Positions 21,793 to 33,754 of a stretch of 64,000 bases of DNA are shown here, in pieces. Below the pieces are notes generated by a model, which was not told the DNA's origin, did no database searches, and saw only the letters and a program-made list of their open reading frames with translations. Both the position numbers and the translations under genes were made by a program. This stretch comes from Phanerodontia chrysosporium (Eukaryota > Basidiomycota > Agaricomycetes > Polyporales > Phanerochaetaceae). Numbering within the stretch: the first letter of the stretch is position 1; the number at the start of each line of letters is the position of its first letter. The DNA lies in contig MJGA01000004.1 in NCBI GenBank assembly GCA_001910725.1, positions 682,001-746,000 of the forward strand. The letters run 5' to 3'.

Positions 21793-22317
21793 CGTGTGCG
21801 TGCGGCGATTGTAGTCCGAAGAGTGTGTTTGGAGTCCAAGCTAGAAGAATTAGACAATTGGGCCGTCGAGGCGTCGGAAGTAGGGCGTTATAAATCTAAC
21901 AGCGGATGAACGAAATAGCAGGAGGAGCAGTGGGGGCCGGAGCACGAGGCGGAGCTGGGAGCACCTGGACCAAGTCAGTCAACCAGAGTCAACCCGCCCA
22001 GGCGCCGCACAGCGTCCCGCCACGTGGTGGGAGTTGATCCCATCTGTGATGGCTGATGGTGCACAGCTCAATTTGGTAGCCGTAAATTGTGCGGACCCAA
22101 ACATTGCTCTGTCCGTCGCTACGTCCACCACCGTCGGAACCCAGGTCAATTGATTTTTGATCCGTCATGTCGAGCAGGACTTGATTTTCTACTAGTAATG
22201 TCCCAACAAGGGCCCCTAAGAACACGAACGGCTCACATTGATATTCAGTTGAGATGAAAGCGCCGGGCAAAGGTCCTCGTCGTGGGGAGGCGAGGGCTGC
22301 TGAGGGAGAATGCCCCC

Positions 22318-22752
22318 CATATTTATACGCCTGGGATGGGCGGCTGACGCGCTCGACGCGTCCCCGAAGCGAAAGTTGCGCAAGTTGCCGTTGTCGGACG
22401 CGTCGGTGAGCCGTTAACGGGCGAGAATCGAGCGCCCGGCCAGAGACTCCGGAAGACAACGACGACCTATTCACCTCAGAGAATGAATCGCAGGCGTGCG
22501 AACCTCTCTGGTGGGTTTAGTTTCGCAGAATGTTATACACGTCTGCATTCAAGCTTACTGCTGCACAGTGCACGGACTTGCCTGAGAGACAGCATATGTC
22601 ACGAGAGACGAGTCCGATTGCGAGTGCTTGATTCTCGCCCGTGCCCGGAGCGACGCCATGGCGAGCGATCGTGTTGACTCTCGTTCAACAGGGGAAACGT
22701 GACCTGTTCGACGCGTCCAGGACGCGACAGCCGCCCGTCCCAGACGTATAAA
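22318..22752. promoter_or_regulatory. Inverted repeat with outward-facing TATA boxes
   Basis: Two diverged arms face away from each other. The left arm, near 22320-22362 on the plus strand, reads TTTATACGCCTGGGATGGGC. The right arm, the complement of about 22710-22752, reads TTTATACGTCTGGGACGGGC. Both continue into GGCGGCTG and GACGCGTC. About 100 bp further inward both contain CGGGCGAGAATC. Each arm therefore carries a TATAAAT box pointing outward, so the unit resembles a bidirectional promoter. No long reading frame follows on the right. On the left, short frames and then the 21.8-kb gene follow. Confidence 0.5.
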
Positions 22753-22920
22753 TACCTGCCGTCGCTGCTCGTCTTGGTCCCCAGGCCTCCCCTACTCGTC
22801 CTCAAGGTAGTGTCCTAGCTTGCCTCTGCACCTCATCTCCCTTTTTTCTGACTTGTCCCTCCTCTGCAGACTCGACCGCATCTCCTCGACGCTAAGCAGG
22901 CGACGCTGGAGTCCAGGCTT

Positions 22921-23030
22921 GTCCACACCGCCCTTGCTTCACAGCTGCCTGCGCTAGGATGTCCACACCCCCCTTGCTTCACAGCTGCCTGCGCTAGGAT
23001 GTCCACACCCCCCTTGTCTTACAGCTGCCT
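22921..23030 (+). repeat. 40-bp tandem repeat, 2.75 copies
   Basis: Unit starts GTCCACACCCCCCTTGCTTC and ends GCGCTAGGAT. Copies lie at 22921-22960, 22961-23000 and a partial copy at 23001-23030. The first two differ by one base. Each unit contains TTCACAG, a possible splice acceptor. It lies downstream of the right-hand TATA box. Confidence 0.85.
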
Positions 23031-24185
23031 TGTCGAACTCCAGTGCTCGCTTGCTGCAGGTAGGTACTCCCGGAGGACGAGCGTGGACCTTTCCGTGGTC
23101 TCCGGGATAAGTACCCCCCGATATGCACCGCGGTGCACTCGGGGGCGAAACCAACACACGCTCCTCACTTTCCCCTCCTTCCCTTTCCCCTAGCATTTCT
23201 TGTGTTCTCACGACGAGGATCTTCGCTCGGGGCAAGTGCCCCTTCTCACCGTTCTCGTCGTCACTGGCAAGGCTGACGAGACCTGTCGGTTTTGCGCCAC
23301 TGGCTGCACTGCAGCCAGCCGTCGCTGCACGCTCGAGCGCGTTCTCCTCCCCTGGTGACGTGCCGAGCGCGGTGCGGGAGTCTGCCGCGCCTTCCGCTAG
23401 GCCGCGTCTTCATTCCTGTCGCGTTCCTTCCCCGCCGTGCGGCAGACCTCCCTTGGGCGTCGTCGGCAACTGGCTTCATGGCGCGCTGGATGCTCCTTCC
23501 CTGGACACTCCGTGCGTTGCGTCTCATGCCCGTTCTACCTTGGGCAACGCCTGCACCCCTCCATACTCTACCCTGAGCGCGCATAGGGTGTCAAGTTCGT
23601 ATCTCGGTTCTCCGACGCCGCGTCCCGCAGGCCTGCAGTGCGGTGTCACCCTGGCGGCCGCCTCCTCCCCTGGAGCGACAGTCGTTGGAACCTTTTCGTG
23701 GTCTCCGGGAATGGTATCTGTCTCACGCAGGGCTTGGACATAATGGCATCGCGGGCCGTGCTGCTAAGTCTCATCACCATTGGGAATCCTTACCCCAGCC
23801 TCACGCCACCCGTATGCAGTTCAAATAGATTATACAATACACCTTGGTATACCCAAATACACGGAGACTACACAGATATTATGGTATAATAATGATACAC
23901 CCCGGACCAGCGGAAAACCCGCGAGACTGTACGTTGTCCTTGCACAGCGAGGCTCTACACTCTAGCATGCACATCCGCGTGCCCTGCGTGGCAACTCATA
24001 CGCAGGCGCAATGCGGTTCCGACCAAATGGTGATGACGTATGGCGGGCGGGATGGGGTATCGTCGTGGCGCGGTCTTGTTGGTGGAGGTCTTGAACAAAA
24101 ATGAGGGGGTCGTGAAGGGGGAATGACGTGGCGTGCGGAAGCTCGTATGAAAACATGGTTGAGCTGCGCCCAGGGAGGTGGGGGT
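23031..24185. other. Intergenic region without a supported gene
   Basis: Reading frames are short and compositionally biased, on both strands. A 20-bp near-duplicate (CGTGGTCTCCGGGA core) occurs near 23093 and again near 23694. I could not assign a gene, tRNA or element. Confidence 0.4.
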
Positions 24186-25859
24186 TTACGCGAGCGCGCG
24201 GTTGACGCAGCTGAACGGCGCGGGGAATGCGCCGCTCTGGTAGCCGTCGATGATGCTCCAGATGCTGGAGTAGAGGCCGGCGATCATGATGAAGAAGCCG
24301 CTGCCGACGATGAAGCCCCAGAAGAGGGTCTTCGACTTCTGCCACCAGTTCGACCACCGCTTCTCCTTGGGCGTGAGGTGGAACCAGAAGAGGCCCGAGA
24401 TGCCGTACGTGAACCAGCTCGCGAAGAGCGCGGAGATGACGCCCAGCAGGTCGTTGAAGAAGGGGATGACCTCCGCGATGATGAAGGCGAAGACCCAGAT
24501 GCCGAAGCAGATGCCAATCCAGGTTGCCCAGCCGACGAAGGAGTGCGAGGTCATGTGGATAGAGTGTGCACCGCCGTTGCGACGGAAACTACGGAGAACT
24601 GTCAGCAGGGGATCTTGCACAGTTAGCGCAAAGACAACTTACATTCGGACGAACATGAGCTTCGCGCAGACGTGTCCGTTGATGACACCCGCAATCATGA
24701 TCGTGGGCATAGCAATGCCGTACGCGACCTTGCGGAGGAGAGGGCCAGTGTTGCCGAGGGCAGGCGAGAGCGCGTTCGGGCCAGTGAACGAGTACACGAC
24801 GACACCGATGACAAGGTAGAGCGTCGTGTCTGCAATCTGAAGCGCGTACAGGGCCTTCGGGAAGTCGCGGGGCTCCTTCATCTCGGCGATGAAGGTAAAG
24901 AACGCAACGTGACCGGCATACGCAAATATCTGAGGCAATGAATGTCAGCGCTGGTCCATGGAATCTCGCTCAGGATTGCACTCACGATGTCCGTGACGGC
25001 AAGGAAGCCGCGCGCGAATGACAGGTTGGCGCTCACGGCGATGGAGCCCTGGTGGCCTATCACGCCGACACCAACCATGGTGATGATGACGGCGGCCATG
25101 ATGGAGATGAACGATGCGACACTGAGGTACGAGATACCGTTCAGCGTGCGCGGGATCGTGAGCACCATACAGATGACGGCGGAGACAGCCGCCCAAACGA
25201 CCGAGCATGACGCGCCAGACGTGATGGTGTCGAATGCGATGAGACCGGTGAGGACATGCGAACCGCAAATGAAGACCATGAAAATGACCTGCGCGGCGCC
25301 GAGGACCTCACGTCCGATGGGGCCAGCAAGGATGTAACCCGCGTCCGCCATGTTGTGCACGTGCGGGTAACGCAGCTTGAAGTTACCGATGACATAGCCG
25401 GACATGGTGGCGAGCGCGCCGAGGAAGAGAACGAGGATTACGCCCGCGACCATGCCAAGGCTTGCGAACGCGGACGGAATGGAGAGGATCTGTGATCATG
25501 GGTCAGCTAGGGCGCTGAGACCGTCAAAGGCAATACGTACACCCAGCGAGACGGTTTCCGCCAGCATCAACGCTGCGGCTTTCCACCAGACCATGGTCCG
25601 GTACTGGACTGTGATCACACGACCAGTGTCAGAGCCGCTGGCAGTCCGAAAAATTCGAAGCGTACTCACTCTGTGCACCTTCCTCTTCTCCATACACGTC
25701 AAAGCTGGCGGTCGGGTTGAACACCTTTGCGCTAGCGCTGCCCTTCTCTGAATCTTTCGCGTCATGGTTGACCACCTCTACGTTCTTCTCGTGTGCGACG
25801 GTAGGCGACTTCGTTCTTGTTCTCGTGGCAATCTCTGGACTGGAGTCTACGTGAGCCAT
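24186..25859 (-). CDS. Amino-acid transporter, AAAP/AVT type
   Basis: Exons on the minus strand: 25670-25859, 25541-25608, 24986-25489, 24653-24929 and 24186-24598. All join in frame to give 483 aa. A hydrophilic N-terminus of about 65 residues is followed by about eleven membrane segments. Diagnostic stretches are YRTMVWWKAAALMLAETVSLG joined to ILSIPSAFASLGMVAG (helix 1 of the family), AYAGHVAFFTFIAEMKEP, VVVYSFTG, and the C-terminal GISGLFWFHL. This is the fungal amino-acid/auxin permease pattern (vacuolar AVT or neutral amino-acid permease). It would move amino acids with protons across the plasma or vacuolar membrane; which membrane is not evident. Introns are 51-61 nt. A TATATAAAG stretch lies about 90 bp upstream of the ATG. 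Confidence 0.88.
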
Positions 25860-28800
25860 ATCGAGTTACGATTCGTGAAGGTCGTGACGATGGAGGATGT
25901 GGGTCGTGAGGACAGGGTGGGAGGGCGGTCAGCCACCTTGGCGCGGTATATAAAGGTGGAAGAATATTCAGCTGGCAATGACTCCACCCCCGCCACAGGC
26001 GTCACCATGGGGGCTCGCCAGCATGGAGAAGCCTATTTTCCGGGAAATGGCTGTTCTGCTGATTCGATTTACGCGAAGGAGGGGCCGCAATTTTCTCAAT
26101 GCGGCGGCCAGAATTTGCGCGCGCCCTGTGGATCGTTCCGCGCCGCGCCCAAATTCGAATTCGTCCCCGTCTTTTTTCCTCTTTTTTCAAAGTCGCGCCC
26201 GGCCGAAGCCCGTGGGGGAACGCCCAGGCGCCCACCGCGCAGCCAATCCGAATAATCCGTTTAGCCTCGCATTCCCCAAAAGGGCGCCGAGCCATTGTGG
26301 CGCAGCCGCCGCTGCCGGGGAGCCGTCGGCCGATTGCCGCATTTGGACACCCCGCACCGGAGGTCGTCTACCCGGACGGCGGAGGGAACGAGGGCCAGCG
26401 CAGAGAGGGGGAGGACGGCGAGGGGAAGCCAGCGCAGAACTATGGAAGAGCTGATAAAATAAATTTTGTAGTGGGGGTCGAGTCAGCACGAAGGGGAGGG
26501 GCGACACCGGAATCCGAGGTCGCTTATGAACGGACGAAGGAGGGTGAGCACATGCTCTCAGGGCCCTCCAAGCCGCCGCCGGGTCGGCGAGTAGTCCACC
26601 GAACTGGCCTTATCTCGTCTGATGCTCACACGAGCAAATCGTGGCCGCGGAAAATCGCCTGGGTCGATCGCAGGAGGCTCTGATCGGCCGCAACGGGCAC
26701 CGTCTTGCGGCTATACCGTTGTACGCAGCAAGTCCACGCTAAAACCTGGGGTAAGGACTGATAAGGACGCTGCTTGCTCGGTTTTGCAGACGATTGAGGC
26801 ACGCCGCGGCGCCCCGCCGCGCCCGCCGCCGTTGCTAGAACCCCGCGCGACGATCGATGGCCCAGTGATAGTGCACGGATTTGCGGATGATTAAACGACG
26901 ACACCTGCCCCATATGGATGCACACGACCGCTTTCTGCTTGGCCCTTGGCGCACCAGAGCTGAGAAAGAGCAGCCCGCAGCAGTGCGGCCGCTGCCAAGT
27001 CTGCTCGTGTGCCTGTTCTGAAGATCAATATGACCGCTGGTCTTCGAGAACGACCAGGGGTACGCACCTTGCAAGCCCTTTGCCCTGGTGAACAGTGTGA
27101 AGCATCGATAACCAGAGTTCTACCGGGACCGACGCCCGTACGTCCGAGGCGTTGCCAAGGGCCTGAGACACTGCAACGCTGGCGGAGGACTGGCGGAAGG
27201 CTTGCCATCGACCCTCGGCATCCGTACGCTAGAGTGTCGAAGATCGCTGGCCGGCCGCAACCCAATCTACGAAAGTCTGAGATTCAATGAACACATAGGG
27301 GGCATACACATGCTCACATGAGCCTCCACAATCTGATTAATGAACCAGGAGTTCCATGATAGCTTCTGCAACACCGCTAACGTGGCTTCGGGAAGGCGCC
27401 GGGTTCGGTGGGGACGAGTGCAGCATAGGAAGCAAAACACTCTTGCATGTGTTTAAGGAGAACGACTTGCAAATGTTCACAAGGTTCGTTATGACATACA
27501 CTTAGTCAAGTTCCTCTATATTGAATGACAATCATTCAGCGGGAGCGAAAAATGCAGAGTGCGTGACCTTACGCAGCGCGATGACATTGATGACAGGGCG
27601 GCCTGAACCCTCAGGGTATCGGTAAATGAAGGCCAGTATTTCATGAGACCGATGAGTCGCCGCAGCTCCAGTATGCAGCAAGGAATGACGCAAAGGAGAT
27701 ATGTAGTATCGCAGATTGGAGCCCTCGATCGCGAGCCGCATCGTACTCAAGCTCATAACCATTCTGGACATTCCCACGCATCAGTCTCAAGTCGCCATTG
27801 TGATTTTGCGCGCATACACCCACCGTACGAGCGGACTCCTCGCTTGACCATCAGTAAAGACATCGCAGAAGTCCTCGCCGACTCGGAGAACCATCTGTGA
27901 CAACTGCTCACTGGCAAAACATCAACATTCTACGCATATTGACGCAGAACACGCATCTGCCCTACTCACCATGTAACAGTTACCACCCTCGGATCCCCGC
28001 GTCATGCCCGCCGCCTGCACGCGCACCCGCGCCTCCTGCTCCGCTTGCACACGCTGCTACGCCGACGGCACCGAACGCGTCCAAACATTCCAGTTTTCAC
28101 AACCACGTCACGCGCTGAGACCCGCGCGGGGCAGCCGGTGTCGCGGTGCGCTGGCATCAGGCGGGGATCAGCCACGAGGCGCACCGCGTGGGGCGGCGGG
28201 AGCACCCCGCGCACCGCCCCTCGCCCTGGACGTGCTGGCAGCGCTGTGAGACGATCAGCGCGAGCATACACTCCGGTCTGCACGCGTATATGCGCGCATA
28301 CAGGGTCCCAGCGAAAGTGCGCTCGAGCCATCAAAGTGCTCTGAGACAGCCGTCGCTTCCGAGACCTCTGCATGTTGGTGGAAGCAGGGGAGCAGAAGGT
28401 GCCGCGTCGCAAGGCCTGCAGCGTGGTCGGCCAAAGAATGGCGTGCGAGGGTACATGTGCGAGGGTGAAGAGCGCGGCGAAGACGAACCCTGCCCGGAAC
28501 GGATGTGGAACAGCGACGAGCCCAGGGGTGCCTCACTGGCGACGTGTTGGTGGGTGAGAGCTGCTTCGCACACCAGGAGGCACTGGCGTGTGGGGCACAG
28601 ACAGCGTCGCCCGCGCTATACTTGGTAGACCGAGCAATTCAGTTGCCCCAATCCGAGCGAGGGAGAATCAGGAAAATGTCGTACGACGGGTGGCGTGCCC
28701 CGGGAACGTGTGCGGGGCCGTGGACGTCGAGCCCGGGGCCCATCGCGGCGCGAGCAACGAGGCGAGTCAGCTGGTCGCCGTTGTACGGAATATATGCGCA

Positions 28801-31800
28801 TTTTGGAGGAGGACGCGATGCGCGTGGGGGCGCGGGGAGATAAGGGAGCGGAAGCGCGGTGGGGCAGGTAACGCGCGATGTCAGATTAGGTAAGTATATG
28901 CAGGTCGTGATGGCGGCGACCATGGATCGACCGGACGTGACGACGGCGAGTAGCAACTGAGTTGCATAGCGAGCCTCGTGTATGGTCAGCGTCGTGGCGT
29001 GCGAGTCGCTTTGCCTCCGCATTTGGCAAGGGCTGTAGTAAAGTGCGGAGGCAGTAGCGGGCTACGGCAAACTAGCAGGTGCCGCAGCCTGAGGGGCATC
29101 AGGCACAACTAGCGGTTGTGATCCTCCTGCTGGGTGCGTGCACGGCTAGCAGCTGGACCGAGAAGCAGATTGTTGGACGGAACCGCGGGTCTCTATCTTG
29201 GAGACCGGTCGGGTTTATCGTTCTCTGGTGACGGCCACGAGCAGATAACAAGGTGACGTAGATTATCCTCGGATAGTGACCTTGACAATGCGACATGTAA
29301 GCACATGGCACCTGTCGTGATCGGGTATGGTTTTCCGCCCAGCTGCAAAGATATCCCCTTAGGTTATGCCGTGTGACCCCTCCCACCTTGCAGGTATCGT
29401 CGTGGTCACGGAGAAGAGCTGATTGAGTAATATGTCCCTACTTTTCAGCGTTGTGACGGACGGAAATTGTGCCGAGACATACTGCTATCGCTGCGTATGC
29501 CTGCTTCCATTTTGGAGTTAATGAAGATGACAAGGGTCCGAGTCCCGACGTACACCAGTAACCACACCGCGCACACAGGCTTCCATGGGATGTCGTAAAT
29601 TTGAACAGACTTCTGGACTGCCCTGCGGAAACTGCACCAGATGTGCATGTAGGGCCTGCCGATTGTATAGGGACAGCACTGCACAACATAGCCATGAATC
29701 ACACGATAGGGAGACGCGACACTTGCAGGACTTACACCTTGAGACATTCATCCCAGAACGCCGGATCCTATGATCGACTGCGTCGCCTGACCGGAACCAG
29801 CCATGTCGAAGTCGATTTCCGAGTTTTGCTTAAGCGGACTGGGTCGCGTCCAGACGTAACGAACTACAGCTGCTAGATGGTATGAGCTTTCATGATCATA
29901 CGGATACATATTGCAAGTGCATTGTCTACCTGCAAGTCCTTCGGAATAGTTGCGCCCGATGTGCACCTGTAAGCACGCCTGTAACTTCGACAGAGGCAGC
30001 GTTTACAAAGTCTATTCATGTGCAATTTGTCCGAACAGAGATAGCTGCACCTCCGATCGCAAATCTGGTACATTGAAAAGCATTCAGTCTGAAAACTGTC
30101 TGACTGGAGGCTGGATGTGACACATACCACGCTCGTCTCCGCCAACCGGTCCTACATCGGATCGAAGCAGCAGGCTCAACGTTGCCTATCACATTATTCT
30201 GGACCACGTATCAGTATAGACAGTATCTGTTCGAGAGATCGTGTCAATCGCGTGTATCCGCAGAGCCAAATGGTAGGACGGGCTCACGGGACGAGGTGCG
30301 TGATTGCGACGCGTGAGTCTGTACTCGGCAATTCGAGCGATTAGACATGGACCCACAGGCTTCCTGTTTCGCCGAAGTTCGCGCTGGACCCTAGCCGGTA
30401 TGCAGAGAGGGGATGCTTATCCCGAAACTCGCTGCCGGAAAAGCGACACAAGGGGCGACGCAGGATGGGGTCCAATAGCGAACGACAGTCCCACTCCGAC
30501 TGCATCGCCGGTGATCAGCTGGGCTGCCCTCGCGCCCTGGAATCGATAGCTTCGAACGTGCTTGAGGCACCCGCAGGTACGACGCGTGCCGGAGAGCCTG
30601 CGAGGATCCGTACGAGAAAGCGTCGAAAGCCCGAGGACGGGAGGCGCCTAGATCAGGCGGGCGCGCGTGCGTGTGCGAGGCAGCCGCGCCGGGCAGATAA
30701 CGCACGCCGGCCTGAGATAACAGGGGTCCGACGGGGCAGCTGGTTGCGACGAGGGCTGGTGCGGGTGCCGACGAGTGTGAGTGTGGGCGCGCCATGCGGG
30801 GTAACCTGGGGTAAACCTGGCAAAGGCTGGCGTGCCGCGTTAGAGCCAGCGGCGCTGCGGGCCCCGGCGCAGGCAGTCACACCACCTTCCCACTGCCTCC
30901 CAAATGAATTCACGCAGCGACGGGCTGGGACAAGGTCCGATGTGCAAGGCCGCACGTATCTGGCAGGTTCGCTCTTCGAGGACGCATGAGCAGAGATGTG
31001 GTTAGGAACAAAAGCAATTGCTGGACAACCGGACGATACCCCGGGCACGGCTCGCGGATCAAAAGTGATGGCATCGCCGACGCCCGCCCAGATAACCGAT
31101 CTACCACACAGGGGGTCGGGTATAATCAGCACTCTAGCTGCAGCCAACTGGTCTATTGTGAGCCTCGGAGACGTAAATACGTCGGTTGCTATCAATTAGA
31201 TACCCTCGTATTGTTATGTGGCATACACGAGACACAGCCAAACCTTCTCCCGAGGCAGTGTCCCAGATTTCTGCAGTTGGCCTCGCGGCGCCCACAGCGT
31301 CCATTCCAAGTATCCGCCTCAATTTATCACTTCCCTGACTCGACCGGCGCACCTGCACCAGGGATGCAGGGAACGTTGCAAGGACTGCCACGCGTATCAC
31401 GGGTGTGGTGCAGCTACTCGGCGCCGACCTGTACGTGACCAGCGGAGGCCTATTACGAGGAGATATCGTCTTTGGGAGGCTTCGTCGAGGAGGCAGGGCA
31501 ACGAGGCACTTAATCTCACGTACCTGCTGCCTCCATGCGAGGACGCCCTCAAAACGACAACAGCGGACTCTGTGAGACGGCATCGATGGTGGGTGATCCG
31601 CAGTTGCGCGGCGCGATAGTCGAGGATACGACGATGCCGGAGTGGCGAGAGGGGCTCGCGAGCTTGATCCTCCACAGCAACTGCACGGAAGGACGCGTCA
31701 GCCCCGCGTTCGGAGATATCCAGAAGTTAAACCTCATGCTGTGCTGTGCACCGAGCCGAATGCTGGCGTGGAGGTGCATCTGGGCGCCGAGCGAGTTGTT

Positions 31801-32996
31801 TGTTGGAAGCACCAGAGCCTGACAGCAGCTCGGTTGCAATCTGGGCTAGGGGTAACAGGCTGGATGTTGGCGTGTCTGTCCAAGGGTGCAGCGACTACTG
31901 AGCTGGTAATGAGCCACGCAGGTCACCAACCGACTTTGTCCAGGGAAGCAGCGCTCACCAGGAAAGCTAAGATGAAGGACACGCCAAGTCGTATTGCCTG
32001 GCAGCTGTTTTTGACACGTTCTGGGCCTAGGGGCAAACGGAACGCCTCTGTCCATCGCGCCAACGGAACTCCGTAGAGCACAAGCCGGGTGATTACCCAT
32101 ATTCGCGAGCTTCTCCGGGGTCTTGAAAGGGTGGACATGAGTCAGGCAGTACGCTAGCCACGAAGAGCTCATTGTAGAGCTGTTCACGGACAGAGGAGTG
32201 CCATACTGCCTCCCGCCAAGGACGCCTCCTCGACCGTGCGTCGATTGTAAGGCCTGCAATCGCGAGTTATTTCGAGATATCTAAAGCCGCAGGTGTACGT
32301 ACGATCAAGGTGCACCTGCAAGGGTCCTTCTTAAGGCAGCCAAGCGCACGCACGCTCCAAGTCCTACAGCGCAGAGCAGCACTTTTGAGGAGGAGAGGAA
32401 AGCGCGGGCGCCAATTTTGCCCGGGTACAAGTCCGATCAGCGGGGCTTTCCGATCCGAGGCGCATCTTTCGCGCCCTTCGGACCGACGGCGGACCTCTCG
32501 TCCTGCTGCCCTGGCGGAAGCAAAAGCTCGTCGTTGGAGATGTGTGCCTCCATCGGGCACCGCCTCGGTGACCGCATCAAGAGGGGGCGTGATTTGAATC
32601 GCTGACACTGACCACTTCCCGCCTGGGTAGGGGGGGTAGTGTCCGGGGTCCTTTTACACGCTTTCTGCTGCTTGTCGCTGAAAACTTTTGCACAACCCAC
32701 ATAACCTCATGCAATATGTACACGAGCTGGTAGCCAGAGCAAAACAGTCTCTCTTCGTCAAATAGCGGGTGCGAAATGAGGCCATGCAAAAACATGGGAC
32801 TGGACGCACGACTTGCCTCTTGTGGCATGAATCACGTGAGGATCTCGACGCGTCATGGCGCCGCTCTGCTGAACGAGTTCGACGACGCTTTGCACGACTA
32901 CGCGCGACCTTCTTCATGAGAGTAGCGTACACCTACAACATCTAATCTTCGATGGTCTCTACTGTCTACACTACCTCACCCTCTAATCTCTTTCTT
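25860..32996. other. Gene-poor region
   Basis: About 7.1 kb without a gene I can support. Frames are short, overlapping on both strands and GC-driven. Some minus-strand stretches (about 27540-27780, 29440-30130, 30650-31600) read as protein-like fragments in changing frames. They may be decayed transposon or gene relics, but no family motif could be fixed. No terminal repeats, rRNA or tRNA were recognised. Confidence 0.4.
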
Positions 32997-33754
32997 ATGA
33001 GTACCTCTTTCTGGCAGCCGGACGCCCTCTTCCCTTCTCTGCCTCGGACTCGTGAAAAAGACCCTCCACCGGACTCACACAATCTCGCTACATCGCAGGA
33101 GGATGAGAAGGAAGCAGACTTTTGGCGCTCTGATGCTGGGCATGCTGCGGGGACAGGGTACGAGCTCCGCCTTCCGTTCATCGCTGAGTTGGCTGTCTTT
33201 GACCCTGAAGCCCCACTCCCATCGGAAATACCATGCCGTGCGGGTTCTGTGGACGGTCAGGCATTCGAACATGCGAAGAGCTGTATATCTTGACCGGGAA
33301 ACGCAAACAGATCTCCGCCCAGTGCCAGCATAGCCATCCCTTCAGGTATGGGGACAGCTTCAAGTCCACCATAACCACGCCGTGCACAGATACGCCCATT
33401 GTGTGCCCTATAGAGCCGTGTACTGCGGTCGTCAATGGGAAATGGCGAGGGGCGGTATGGAAATACAACATGGTCGAGCACATCAGGACGCACCACGCTG
33501 GATACTCGGCAGATGGGATCGAGGATGGCGCCCCTCTTCCGCCGTCCCTCGTCGCGGAGATGGAGATCACCTTGGAGGAAGAGCAACACATCCTTCCTCC
33601 CCGGACTGCCATCCCATACAAGCCGCAGTCAATGAGAGTCTCACGCACGGCCAGCGATACGCTTCCAGCAGTCATGAAACGCGGCCGCTCGGAACCCTCA
33701 GTGGAAGCTCTCGCGGCTGCCAAGTTGAATTCAAAGCGTCGCCGTGCCAAGTGA
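32997..33754 (+). CDS. CGFCG-type putative zinc-binding protein
   Basis: The core, from ATG 33233, reads MPCGFCGRSGIRTCEELYI, then CQHSHPF, TTPCTDTPIVCPIEPC, and GAVWKYNMVEHIRTHHAGY. The regular Cys/His spacing suggests one or two zinc sites. I recall the same arrangement (CGFCGRSG, then a VWRYNM-EH segment) in many uncharacterised Agaricomycete proteins; the function is unknown. The protein ends with a basic SKRRRAK tail, suggesting nuclear location. An upstream acidic frame from ATG 32997 ends PLPSEIP next to the core, one base out of frame. An extra C in ACCATG (33230-33235) would fuse them as SEIPMPCGFCG. I therefore treat 32997-33754 as one gene with a probable 1-nt deletion; a start at 33233 is the alternative. 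Confidence 0.6.

Noticed and set aside
22921..23030. Tandem repeats as a CRISPR-like array
   Set aside because: Units are contiguous without spacers, and the genome is eukaryotic.
28002..28628. GC-rich frames on both strands at 28 kb
   Set aside because: Arg/Ala-rich, fully overlapping on opposite strands, no motif.
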